This document shows, piece by piece, positions 1-6,658 of a DNA stretch of 9,684 nt. A model generated the notes under the pieces. It had not been told where the DNA came from and did no database searches. It saw only the letters and a program-made list of their open reading frames with translations. This stretch comes from UBA5972 sp002430125 (lineage in GTDB: Bacteria; Pseudomonadota; Alphaproteobacteria; Rhodobacterales; Rhodobacteraceae): assembly GCA_937892915.1 (NCBI GenBank), contig CALBIC010000005.1, positions 1 to 9,684 on the forward strand, written 5' to 3'. The first letter of the stretch is position 1; each line of letters starts with the position of its first letter. A program made the translations under genes and the position numbers.

Positions 1-2
1 AA

Positions 3-56
3 CCGGTGCGTCGCATCACCCGTCACAATGTACACATTGGTCTGAAACTGCTGTGA
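3..56 (+). CDS. Possible C-terminal end of an unidentified protein (5' truncated)
   Basis: One open frame entering from the left edge encodes 17 residues, ending in HNVHIGLKLL and a TGA stop. The codons look like those of the other genes here, and the alternating polar/hydrophobic pattern would suit a final beta-strand. This is too little to name a family. Another frame stays open to about position 190 but reads as low-complexity, His- and Arg-rich sequence and is less convincing. The call may be wrong. Confidence 0.22.
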   Translation, partial: PVRRITRHNVHIGLKLL

Positions 57-293
57 CCAAGCGGAGCCTTAGACCGCCACCACACTATCACCATTTTGCC
101 TCCGCAAAAGCCATTTCTCCCGGCGTCAGGGCAGACGAGCGCCGCCAATTTTCTGCGCGGCATTTGCCGTGTCGAGTTTGCAGTTTCCACTAAACGGCCG
201 CGGCATTTCTACTATTTTGTCCTCTCCAAGGCCGCTCTGGCTGGTGACCGAACCTGATTGCCCTCTTGATCATCAACTGAAATTCGCTGATCT

Positions 294-323
294 TTGACAA
301 ATACGCCGTTACGCTGGCTTAAT
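294..323 (+). promoter_or_regulatory. Candidate sigma70-type promoter for the FrnE-like gene
   Basis: A perfect -35 hexamer TTGACA (294-299) is followed after 18 bases by CTTAAT (318-323), which matches four of six positions of TATAAT. Transcription would start near 330, giving a leader of about 45 nt before the ATG at 375. The spacing is one base over the optimum. This is read by eye only. Confidence 0.4.
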
Positions 324-362
324 GGTAACGGCAATGCACATGCGGGATCGTATCTGATCCTG

Positions 363-369
363 AAAGGAG
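363..369 (+). promoter_or_regulatory. Ribosome binding site fixing the FrnE-like start
   Basis: AAAGGAG lies five bases before the ATG at 375. The open frame extends upstream to a TTG at 294, but that codon overlaps the -35 hexamer and has no ribosome site, so 375 is the better start. Confidence 0.75.
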
Positions 370-374
370 CCATC

Positions 375-1028
375 ATGCCTGCCACGTCTAATCCGCTGCG
401 CATCGACATCTTATCAGATGTGGTCTGCCCGTGGTGCATCATTGGTTACCGGCAGCTGGCAAAGGCGCTTGAAGCGACTGGCACGGCGCATGAGATCCAT
501 TGGCACCCGTTCGAACTGAACCCTAACATGCCGCCTGAGGGCCAGAACTTGCGCGAGCATATTGCCGAGAAATACGGAAGCACGCTTGCCCAATCTGAGA
601 AAAGCCGCGTTCAAATTACCGAGATCGGCGCAGCCCTGCAAATTGATTTCCATTTCACCGATGACATGCGGATGCACAATACGTTCAACGTCCATCAACT
701 GCTGCATTGGGCAAACGAGCTGGGGCGTATGCACGATTTGAAACAAGCGCTCTTTGTGGCCCATTTTACCGACAACCGAAACTTATCGGACGATAATGTA
801 CTGGCCGATGTGGCCGCCGAAATCGGGTTGGTCCGAACCGAGGCAATGGCTGTTCTTAAGGATCAGCGTTTTGCGGTGGACGTACGCAAGGCCGAAACTT
901 TCTGGCTGGAGCAAGGCATTCGAGGGGTTCCCGCGATGGTCTTTGACCGTCAACACCTTGTCAGCGGCGCGCAAGGGGTCGAGAATTTCACCAGCATTCT
1001 GAAACAGCTCGCCGAAATGCGGAATTAG
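375..1028 (+). CDS. DsbA family oxidoreductase, FrnE-like
   Basis: The 217-residue protein has a thioredoxin fold of the DsbA/FrnE type (related to 2-hydroxychromene-2-carboxylate isomerases). The N-terminal strand leads directly into the redox motif CPWC at residues 18-21, followed by an inserted helical domain with the sequence MRMHNTFNVHQLLHWA. Near the C-terminus comes GIRGVPAMVF, carrying the conserved cis-proline that faces the active site. No signal peptide is visible, so it probably acts in the cytoplasm, as FrnE proteins do in oxidative-stress tolerance and disulfide isomerisation. Length is normal for the family (about 210-230). It stands alone: its upstream neighbour is unknown and the next gene is convergent. 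FrnE-like assignment is firm; the physiological substrate is not known. Confidence 0.9.
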   Translation: MPATSNPLRIDILSDVVCPWCIIGYRQLAKALEATGTAHEIHWHPFELNPNMPPEGQNLREHIAEKYGSTLAQSEKSRVQITEIGAALQIDFHFTDDMRMHNTFNVHQLLHWANELGRMHDLKQALFVAHFTDNRNLSDDNVLADVAAEIGLVRTEAMAVLKDQRFAVDVRKAETFWLEQGIRGVPAMVFDRQHLVSGAQGVENFTSILKQLAEMRN

Positions 1029-1146
1029 GCATCCTCACAGCTTTCGCTTTGGACGTTGCTCGGGCTTTGCGATATACCGCGATACGCAAGATATTTGCCT
1101 CAGGAGCAAAGGCCTGGAGATTTCAATCCCCTCATCCTGGCCAGCC

Positions 1147-1625
1147 TTAACAGTACAGTAGTTTTGCTTCGTATTTCCGCAGGCTCATCCTTGCAGAAGG
1201 ACCATAGTCACAAATATTGGAAGCGAGCTCCGGGAATAGTTCCAAAATCTCGACCCGTGCTTCTTCGGACAGTGAATCCATTCCAACCTCGCCGGGATGA
1301 AAGCTTTCGGACATAGCACCCTCGGCAAAAACGATCTCGTGGGTGTCAAACAACATGTGGAAATATTCGACCTCGCCACCTTTTTGAATGAACACTCCAT
1401 CCCAATTGATCAGATATTTGGCGGCGGCCAAAACTTCGTCTTCGCCAAACAACAGTTGCGCCGTCGCTCCGCCAGCGACAGGCCGTTGATGCCCGCCACA
1501 TTATCAGTGATGACAGCCGTACCCGCCGCCGTGGTTGATCCGGTATAGGTCGAAACATTGCCGGGTGTGGTGCCGAACAATCCGAACGGGTCGATATCGT
1601 AAAAATAGACGGTATGCGTCGCCAT
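1147..1625 (-). pseudogene. Remnant of a Hint-domain protein, internally deleted and frameshifted
   Basis: Two parts of one protein type are joined in different frames. The N-terminal part starts at ATG 1625, after the ribosome site AAGGGG, and reads MATHTVYFYDIDPFGLFGTT and on to NGLSL, a start typical of Hint-domain proteins of Rhodobacteraceae. Near 1465-1480 the frame turns into arginine-rich nonsense. From there another frame gives QLLFGEDEVLAAAKYLIN, then HMLFDTHEIVFAEGAMSESF and finally YGPSARMSLRKYEAKLLYC before TAA at 1147, which is the usual C-terminal end of these proteins. Family members are usually about 300 residues or more; here about 50 plus 105 remain, so the central Hint splicing/autoprocessing core is gone. 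Family assignment is from memory of the pattern; the frame change and missing core are seen in the sequence. Confidence 0.72.
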
Positions 1626-1898
1626 CAGACATCCCCTTTTTCAAGGGACGCAGATCGTTTTCCCGTCAGATACAAGCCCATTTCAGCCACCTATTTCCCG
1701 TCAACAAGTGACCGTTAAGGGGTCAATTCGGGCTTTGCTGGCCAATAGGTACGATTTGATTAAAGCTCTATTTGGAACTGATCTTGGTGAATTGTTGACG
1801 ATTTCGGGACAATAGGGCGATTGCGCCTAAATTGCGGGTAGCGTGATTTTCGCCCTGAATCGGCTTAGTTAGCGACGCTTGCTACCTGATTAGGTTAG
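1626..1898. other. Spacer between the Hint remnant and the DUF1028 gene
   Basis: This holds no convincing gene. It lies downstream of the four-gene operon and upstream of the Hint remnant, both on the minus strand. A loose inverted repeat, AGGGCGA (1814-1820) with TCGCCCT (1850-1856), has a loop too long and no T-run, so it is not a clear terminator. Another short pair is ATTGT (1791-1795) with ACAAT (1809-1813). Confidence 0.4.
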
Positions 1899-2576
1899 CT
1901 AAGGATCGCCAGCAACGCCGTAACTTGGGGCGGCGGTTGGATTAATCGCGCGATTAAGGTAATCCTGCATTTGCGGCTGATAGGCGGTCCAAAGATCGCG
2001 CAGCCGGATAATCGGGTTCTCGTCATCCCAGTCAACGCGCAAATCCACCAGCGCAAACGGCATCTTGTCAGCCACCAGCAAAGCCGCGGAATGCACCGGT
2101 CCCATTTCACCACCCGAGGCAAGGCCGCCCTCCAAAGCTTGCATAAGGCGTTCGGCCAGATGTGCGGTTGGATCGGCCATAAAGCCGTCGGTGATCGCTT
2201 TGGCAACGCCGTCATGCGCCAGCAAATTGCCCGCTGCAACGCAATCGGTTGTCTGACTGATTGCGTACGTGCCAAGGATATTCGCTCCGGTGAATTGCGC
2301 GGTCGTGCCGTTTGCATCAACTGCCGTCAGTTGGCGATAGTCGATGAATTCACGCCCCTTGGTGACGCCTGCAATCGCTGTGGCGGCATCTGCCCCCGCC
2401 TGCATTGCGTCCAAAACCAAAGTGGCTAAATGCGGATCGGTAATGTTCTGCGTCGCCACCGCCCCGACGCCAGCGCGCACATGTGGGCAGCGCGATCCGA
2501 CCGAGATTGACGAGGTGGTAATCGCCACCCCGAACATGCCGGTACGCGCGCAACGGGCGGCAATGGAAAAGGTCAT
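1899..2576 (-). CDS. DUF1028 family protein, Ntn-hydrolase-like
   Basis: The 225-residue protein begins MTFSIAARC and continues with SRCPHVRAGVGAVATQNIT, the hallmark N-terminal half of DUF1028. A middle part with NILGTYAISQTTDCVAAGNLL follows, then GGEMGPVHSAALLVAD and VDLRVDWDDENPI near the C-terminus. The family is placed in the Ntn-hydrolase superfamily, whose members often cut amide bonds after self-processing; for DUF1028 itself no general reaction is established. It is the last gene of the four-gene operon: one base separates it from the Rieske gene stop, and its Shine-Dalgarno sequence lies inside that gene, so translation is probably coupled. In context an amide or lactam hydrolysis step is a reasonable inference. 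Family call firm, function open. Confidence 0.88.
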   Translation of the reverse strand: MTFSIAARCARTGMFGVAITTSSISVGSRCPHVRAGVGAVATQNITDPHLATLVLDAMQAGADAATAIAGVTKGREFIDYRQLTAVDANGTTAQFTGANILGTYAISQTTDCVAAGNLLAHDGVAKAITDGFMADPTAHLAERLMQALEGGLASGGEMGPVHSAALLVADKMPFALVDLRVDWDDENPIIRLRDLWTAYQPQMQDYLNRAINPTAAPSYGVAGDP

Positions 2577-2577
2577 A

Positions 2578-3723
2578 TCAGCCTCCTTGCTGTGGCGCCA
2601 GTTTGCGCGCCAGATATTTCTGAAAATCGTGAATTTCCCTTTCCAGCCAACTCAACCGTCCCGGTGCGGCATGACTTGAGCGCGAGCCGTTATAAATACC
2701 CTCGACCACACCGCGATCTTCGGCATTCACATGCTCGAAAAACTGCACAAGCTCTTTCAGCTCCGCTTCAGGGTTTTCAAGCGAGGCGTGAACTTCGGGC
2801 GCAAGTGCGACACCGAAACGAACATGCACTTCGCCGGTACCTTTGGGCCGCAGCGACAGATACCACATATGGTCAGGCGCAAGCACATACATCAGCGTCG
2901 GAAATACCGTGGGCATAATAGATTTATCACGCCATTCCCCGGCCAAGGCCGTGTTGTTCTCATGCGCCAATCCATAGGTCGCATCGCCGGTTTTCTTGAA
3001 AATCTGATAGGTAAAATCGTCAAACACCCCGGCCGGAAATTTGGTTTCGCTCACCGGAAACCATGCCCCTACAGTGGCCTTATGAGCAACCGGCAGGTGA
3101 TAGCCTTCCATGAAGTTCTCGGTCAGCAATTTCCAGTTTGTCTGCCAGACGTGATCTTCGTGTACCATCGGGATATAGTCTTGCATGTGATAGCGCGACA
3201 CCACGTCCAGCAATGGGGCCAGCATTTCTGCGACCGGCTTGGCATCCGGGTTCAGGGTCAGGAATATCCAGCCATTCCAGATTTCAGTGCGGATTTCCGG
3301 CAGGCAAACCGCCTTTTTGTCAAACCCTTCGGACCGTTCCATATGGCCAGCGCCAATCAGGGCGCCGTTCAGATCATAACTCCACGCGTGATAAGGGCAA
3401 ACAACCCGGCTGGTGTTTCCGCGCCCATCCAGCAATTGCATCATCCGGTGGCGGCAAACATTGGAATAGCTGCGGATCACGCCGGATTTGTCGCGGATTG
3501 AATAGACCGGATCATCGGCAATCGTGAAGGTCAGATAGTCGCCGGGATCGGGAATATCAGCAGCCAGACCGGGGCAGACCCAGTCTTCGCGAAAAATCTT
3601 AGCAGTTTCCTGGTCTGCAACACCTTGGTCCCAATAGAAACGTGGTTGCAGCCCCGATGCCCGTTCCAGCGGCGTTGCTGCCGAATCGGCCAGATTTGCC
3701 AGCAATTCAGACGTGGTCAGCAT
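2578..3723 (-). CDS. Rieske 2Fe-2S aromatic-ring-hydroxylating-type oxygenase, alpha subunit
   Basis: The 381-residue protein is a two-domain Rieske non-heme iron oxygenase. The Rieske domain has C90-x-H92 (in VCRHRMMQLL) and C109-x2-H112 (in VVCPYHAW), which bind the 2Fe-2S cluster. The catalytic domain has NWKLLTENFMEGYHLPVAH with H209 and H214 as iron ligands; D336 in NAEDRGVVEG is the likely third ligand. The residue three before H209, which carries electrons between subunits and is Asp in naphthalene dioxygenase, is Glu206. Glu here is known from carnitine, choline and glycine-betaine type oxygenases. These use NAD(P)H through a separate reductase to hydroxylate or N-demethylate substrates. 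It is third in the operon, nine bases after the RidA gene. No reductase or beta subunit lies nearby. Substrate unknown. Confidence 0.93.
   Translation of the reverse strand: MLTTSELLANLADSAATPLERASGLQPRFYWDQGVADQETAKIFREDWVCPGLAADIPDPGDYLTFTIADDPVYSIRDKSGVIRSYSNVCRHRMMQLLDGRGNTSRVVCPYHAWSYDLNGALIGAGHMERSEGFDKKAVCLPEIRTEIWNGWIFLTLNPDAKPVAEMLAPLLDVVSRYHMQDYIPMVHEDHVWQTNWKLLTENFMEGYHLPVAHKATVGAWFPVSETKFPAGVFDDFTYQIFKKTGDATYGLAHENNTALAGEWRDKSIMPTVFPTLMYVLAPDHMWYLSLRPKGTGEVHVRFGVALAPEVHASLENPEAELKELVQFFEHVNAEDRGVVEGIYNGSRSSHAAPGRLSWLEREIHDFQKYLARKLAPQQGG
2582..2588 (-). promoter_or_regulatory. Shine-Dalgarno of the DUF1028 gene inside the Rieske gene
   Basis: On the minus strand AAGGAGG overlaps the last codons of the Rieske gene (the final Gln-Gly-Gly region) and sits five bases before the ATG ending at 2576. 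With only one base between stop and start, ribosomes ending the Rieske gene are well placed to reinitiate. Confidence 0.7.
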
Positions 3724-3732
3724 TCCGCGCCC

Positions 3733-4149
3733 TCAATCCGGAATGACGGCGGTTATTTCAATCTCCACCACCCATTCTGGCCGCGCCAAGGCCTGCACAA
3801 CCAAGCCGGTCGAGCAGGGATAAACCCCCTTCAGCCATTTACCCATTTCCTGATAAACCGCCTCGCGGTAGCGGATATCGGTCAGGTAAACCACGATCCG
3901 GCAGATCGCCTCCATCGTGGTTCCGGCTTCTTCCAGCAGGGTTTTGACGTTTTGCATTGTTTTGGCGGTCTGCTTGGCGGCGTCACCGATATGCAGACTT
4001 TCGCGGCTGTCCAGATCTTGCGAAACTTGGCCGCGTAAGAACACCATCGTGCCGCGTGCCACAACGCCTTGGGACAGGTCGTTATCCAGCTTTTGTTCAG
4101 GATAGGTTTCTTTGGTGTTAAAGGGCCTGATGCGTTTGTGCAGCGTCAT
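3733..4149 (-). CDS. RidA/YjgF/YER057c family protein without the catalytic arginine
   Basis: The 138-residue protein starts at ATG 4149, preceded by AAGGAC; a longer frame reaching 4305 overlaps the upstream gene and has no family similarity, so it was rejected. Rid hallmarks are GTMVFLRGQVSQD (residues 33-45), NVKTLLEEAG (67-76), CRIVVYLTDIR (83-93) and VVEIEITAVIP at the end. RidA hydrolyses reactive enamine/imine intermediates such as 2-aminoacrylate using an Arg (R105 in E. coli). Aligning the C-terminal strand by eye, the equivalent position near residue 114 in YPCSTGLVV is Thr, so this is a Rid subfamily member with another or altered activity. Second gene of the operon, 25 bases after the HpaB-like gene. 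Rid proteins in ring-degradation operons often act on ring-cleavage products; that role is inferred here. Confidence 0.9.
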   Translation of the reverse strand: MTLHKRIRPFNTKETYPEQKLDNDLSQGVVARGTMVFLRGQVSQDLDSRESLHIGDAAKQTAKTMQNVKTLLEEAGTTMEAICRIVVYLTDIRYREAVYQEMGKWLKGVYPCSTGLVVQALARPEWVVEIEITAVIPD

Positions 4150-4174
4150 GTTCGTACGTCCTTGAAGAATGCAG

Positions 4175-5635
4175 TTAAGATGGCTTGTTGCCGCCCCAGA
4201 CATTGTCCGACAGGTTGGCTGCCTTGTGGGCAAAGTCAAGCGGGCCGTTCCAGTCAAAGGTACGATAAACCGCGGCAAGTTGTGCAAACGGCGGCGATTG
4301 TGCAAACAGTTGGAACGTCAGGCGGTGGCCAGCATAATCCGAGTTCAGCAAATCCCGTCCAAGCCCCAGCAGTTTGCGCCGATCATCGGCGATCCATGTT
4401 TCGTTGATGGTGTAATACTTATCCAGCCAAGGTTTGGTATCAGGGGCGGCAAAGCTGGCAGCGTCCGGCGTGATGCACACCTGCCCGCCGCACAACTCAC
4501 GCGCCAGATGCATCATCCGTGGCAGATTGGTCAGCGCATGCACCCGGCCAGACATTAACAACGACTGGTTCGGCATCAGCAACCCGTTCGGGCTGGGCTG
4601 GGCGGTCGCGACCGAGGCCGTCAGGAATGCGTTGATCCCCTCACGCCACACGGCCAGCTCCGACAGTTTTTCCTGCACCGCCTGCTGTTTTTCCAGCCCG
4701 GTCTGTTTAACGTTCCAAAGTGCTGCACCGATAATCAGGTCGGCATAGGACAATGTGCGCTGCACGAACGGAAAAGCAGAATACCGGTGCAACGTGGCGC
4801 GGATGAAACTGGCGGCGCGGGTGTGCTGATAGAACAGTACATCCTCCCACGGGACCAGCACGTTATCCAGAATCATCAGCGTGTCGATTTCATCGACGGT
4901 ATTGGACAAAGGATAATCAGCCGCAGGCGCGCGACCGGCAAACCCGGTGCGGCAGATATGTTTCACCCCCGGCGCGTTCATCTTGACGATACAGCCCAGC
5001 GCGTAATCCGACAGCTTGGCATCGCCCCAATTGGCAATCGTAGGCTTCAGAAACGCCTGATTGGAATAGGCCGCCGCGGTTTCGTATTTCGCGCCGCGAA
5101 TGATGATCCCGGCATCGGTTTCCTTAACCACATGCACCAGCATATCCGGGTCCTGATCCTGCGGTGCCTTCGAGCGGTCGCCCTTAGGGTCTGTATTCGC
5201 CGACACATGGAACGGATCAAACTTGATAGCCTCGTGAATATGTCGCTCGATATTGGCGGCAAAGCGCGGGTCGATCTCGTTCAGGATGTCTTTGCCATCC
5301 CACAGCGACCACATTTCACCAATGGTTTCATCGCCCATCCGGGTAACAACGCCGCCGATATCATGCATAACCAGATCAACCGCGTCGCGTTTGTCCTGCC
5401 AGTCTTTTTGTTCGTACGGCAGCCGCAGACCGATGGCATAGCGTTCGCCATCTTCCTGATAGGTCATCTGTTCCTGCGTGGTGGCGTCATGCTGCATGTC
5501 GTAAATGCGGGCGCGAATATCGATCACCGGCTTGAATTGCGGATGATTGCAGGGGTCGGTTACCCTTTCGCCGCTGATGTAAATCTCGCGGCCATCGTTC
5601 AGTGATGCTCGGTATTGTTCGCCGGTGCGGATCAT
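4175..5635 (-). CDS. HpaB-type (class D) FADH2-dependent monooxygenase
   Basis: The 486-residue protein belongs to the 4-hydroxyphenylacetate 3-hydroxylase/PvcC family (acyl-CoA-dehydrogenase fold). It begins MIRTGEQYRASLNDGREIYI and GERVTDPCNHP, the classic family start; TDPKGDRSKAP follows at 148-158, HVVKETDAGIIIRGAK at 168-183, and ELCGGQVCITPDAASF at 380-395 in the C-terminal helical part. Full length for the family (about 480-520). These enzymes use FADH2 supplied by a separate reductase to hydroxylate phenols or oxidise heterocycles. At the phenol-binding site, where HpaB has Arg-x3-Tyr (R100 and Y104 in the Thermus enzyme), this protein reads R99-MGD-E103, so the substrate is probably not a simple phenol. 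It is the first gene of the leftward operon. An in-frame TAG immediately before the ATG fixes the start. Confidence 0.92.
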   Translation of the reverse strand: MIRTGEQYRASLNDGREIYISGERVTDPCNHPQFKPVIDIRARIYDMQHDATTQEQMTYQEDGERYAIGLRLPYEQKDWQDKRDAVDLVMHDIGGVVTRMGDETIGEMWSLWDGKDILNEIDPRFAANIERHIHEAIKFDPFHVSANTDPKGDRSKAPQDQDPDMLVHVVKETDAGIIIRGAKYETAAAYSNQAFLKPTIANWGDAKLSDYALGCIVKMNAPGVKHICRTGFAGRAPAADYPLSNTVDEIDTLMILDNVLVPWEDVLFYQHTRAASFIRATLHRYSAFPFVQRTLSYADLIIGAALWNVKQTGLEKQQAVQEKLSELAVWREGINAFLTASVATAQPSPNGLLMPNQSLLMSGRVHALTNLPRMMHLARELCGGQVCITPDAASFAAPDTKPWLDKYYTINETWIADDRRKLLGLGRDLLNSDYAGHRLTFQLFAQSPPFAQLAAVYRTFDWNGPLDFAHKAANLSDNVWGGNKPS

Positions 5636-5746
5636 CTAGGTGTTTCCCCGTTCAATCTGTCAAATGCATTCCGGTCAGACTAGCCGTACCCCAAGAATAG
5701 TGAAAATAAATTGTATGTTGGCATTGAATAGCTTTACTCTATAGAA
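5636..5746. promoter_or_regulatory. Divergent promoter region between the HpaB-like and LysR genes
   Basis: These 111 bases must hold the promoters for both the leftward operon and the LysR gene, the standard arrangement for LysR autoregulation and target control. For the leftward operon a perfect TTGACA is seen on the minus strand (5658-5663 on the plus strand reads TGTCAA), but no good -10 follows before the ATG, so its role is unsure. For LysR, TTGTAT (5711-5716) and TTTACT (5733-5738) are a weak pair. A candidate operator lies at 5710-5729. Confidence 0.5.
5710..5729. promoter_or_regulatory. Candidate LysR operator (interrupted dyad)
   Basis: The sequence has the form ATT-N2-ATG-N4-CAT-N2-AAT, symmetrical over 20 bases with 12 of 20 positions in register. 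It contains the T-N11-A spacing usual for LysR-type recognition boxes. It lies 18 bases before the LysR ATG and 75 bases from the HpaB-like ATG, where a recognition site for a divergent pair is expected. Inferred from symmetry and place only. Confidence 0.45.
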
Positions 5747-6658
5747 ATGCACCGCTTTACCCTCAGACAACTGGAATACCTTGTCGCCTGTATCGAACAT
5801 GGATCGATTGCCCGCGCTGCCGAGGTGCTGCATGTCGCCCAGCCAACGATTTCGGTGGCGATCAGCAAGTTGGAGGATCAGTTCGGCGTTCAACTACTGC
5901 TGCGCCACCATTCCCAAGGGGTAACTGCCACAGCAAGCGCTGAACGGATCCTCAGTTCTGCACGTGGCCTGCTGGGCCATGCCAGCGATCTGCAACGTCA
6001 GGCAATGGCAACCGGCACCTCCGTGGCGGGCGAATTGCGCCTTGGCAGCTTTATCACACTGGCCCCGGTTATCCTGCCGGGATTGATCAGTTCGCTTGCC
6101 CAGAAATTTCCACAGATCAGTCTGGCTTTGCACGAAGGTACGCAGGAATTCCTGTTGGACGGTCTGCTGGCAGGCCGGTTAGATGTGGCCCTGCTTTACG
6201 ATCTGAACCTGCCCCAAGGCCTGCGCAAAACATCGCTTGCCGCGTTTCCGCCCTATGTAGCGCTGCCCGCCGGGCATTCCTTATGCGCCAAACCACAAAT
6301 ATCGCTGGCCGACCTCGCCCGGATGCCGATGATCTTGTTGGATGTACCGCCAAGCCGCGATTATTTTCTGGGCCTGTTTCAGGCCCAGGGATTAACGCCA
6401 ACGGTCGCCTACAGCTCGCCCTCGCTGGAACTTGTACGCGGCATGGTGGGGCGCGGGCTGGGGTTTTCGCTGCTTGTCACCCGGCCCGGTGGCGACATGA
6501 CATATGACGGCAAGCGGATCGAGGTACGCCCGCTTACTGGCAACCCCGCGACCAGCCAGATCATTCTGGCAAGTCTTGCGGGTCTGCGGCCCACCGAATT
6601 GCTGTCAAGCTTTGAACGGACCGCCCGACAGTTCTTCCCCGCGCAACCAATCGACTAG
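5747..6658 (+). CDS. LysR-type transcriptional regulator
   Basis: The 303-residue protein has the N-terminal winged helix-turn-helix of the family: MHRFTLRQLEYLVACIEHGS, then IARAAEVLHVAQPTISVAIS and KLEDQFGVQLLLRH within the first 65 residues. After the linker helix comes a periplasmic-binding-protein-like effector domain, starting GELRLGSFITLAPVILPGL near residue 95. LysR proteins usually sense a pathway substrate or intermediate and activate a divergent operon, here the four genes beginning with the HpaB-like one. No Shine-Dalgarno sequence is visible before the ATG; translation may be leaderless or weak. The TAG stop lies inside the first, imperfect unit of an 8-bp tandem repeat that continues downstream. 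Family call is firm; the effector is unknown. Confidence 0.95.
   Translation: MHRFTLRQLEYLVACIEHGSIARAAEVLHVAQPTISVAISKLEDQFGVQLLLRHHSQGVTATASAERILSSARGLLGHASDLQRQAMATGTSVAGELRLGSFITLAPVILPGLISSLAQKFPQISLALHEGTQEFLLDGLLAGRLDVALLYDLNLPQGLRKTSLAAFPPYVALPAGHSLCAKPQISLADLARMPMILLDVPPSRDYFLGLFQAQGLTPTVAYSSPSLELVRGMVGRGLGFSLLVTRPGGDMTYDGKRIEVRPLTGNPATSQIILASLAGLRPTELLSSFERTARQFFPAQPID

Larger units (their letters stand above)
57..374. other. Non-coding stretch upstream of the FrnE-like gene
   Basis: No convincing gene is visible in these 318 bases on either strand. A reading frame on the minus strand (212-442) runs into the FrnE-like gene and has no recognisable protein features. The only supported elements are the promoter-like pair at 294-323 and the Shine-Dalgarno sequence at 363-369. 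Confidence 0.5.

Noticed and set aside
212..442. Minus-strand open frame of 76 codons overlapping the FrnE-like start
   Set aside because: It overlaps the promoter, ribosome site and conserved N-terminus of a firm gene on the other strand and shows no domain-like pattern.
1109..1148. Possible bidirectional terminator between the FrnE-like gene and the Hint remnant (AAGG-C-CTGG with CCAGCCTT)
   Set aside because: Eight pairs with a bulge, a 23-base loop and no T-run on either strand; too weak to call.
1864..1900. TTAG/GGTTAG motifs near the DUF1028 stop resembling the octamer array after LysR, as if both ends of the cluster were marked
   Set aside because: Only six to seven bases match, without tandem structure; this is likely chance. 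No direct or inverted repeats supporting a mobile element boundary were found.
2731..3501. Plus-strand open frame (256 codons) opposite the Rieske gene
   Set aside because: Antisense to the conserved Rieske and iron-binding motifs, with no start signal or recognisable domain.
3733..4305. RidA-family protein with a 52-residue N-terminal extension
   Set aside because: The extension lies inside the upstream HpaB-like gene and has no family similarity; ATG 4149 has a ribosome site and gives the normal Rid length.
4787..5605. Long plus-strand open frame (272 codons) opposite the HpaB-like gene
   Set aside because: It is entirely antisense to a clearly recognised full-length protein; its translation has no family features and arises from codon bias.
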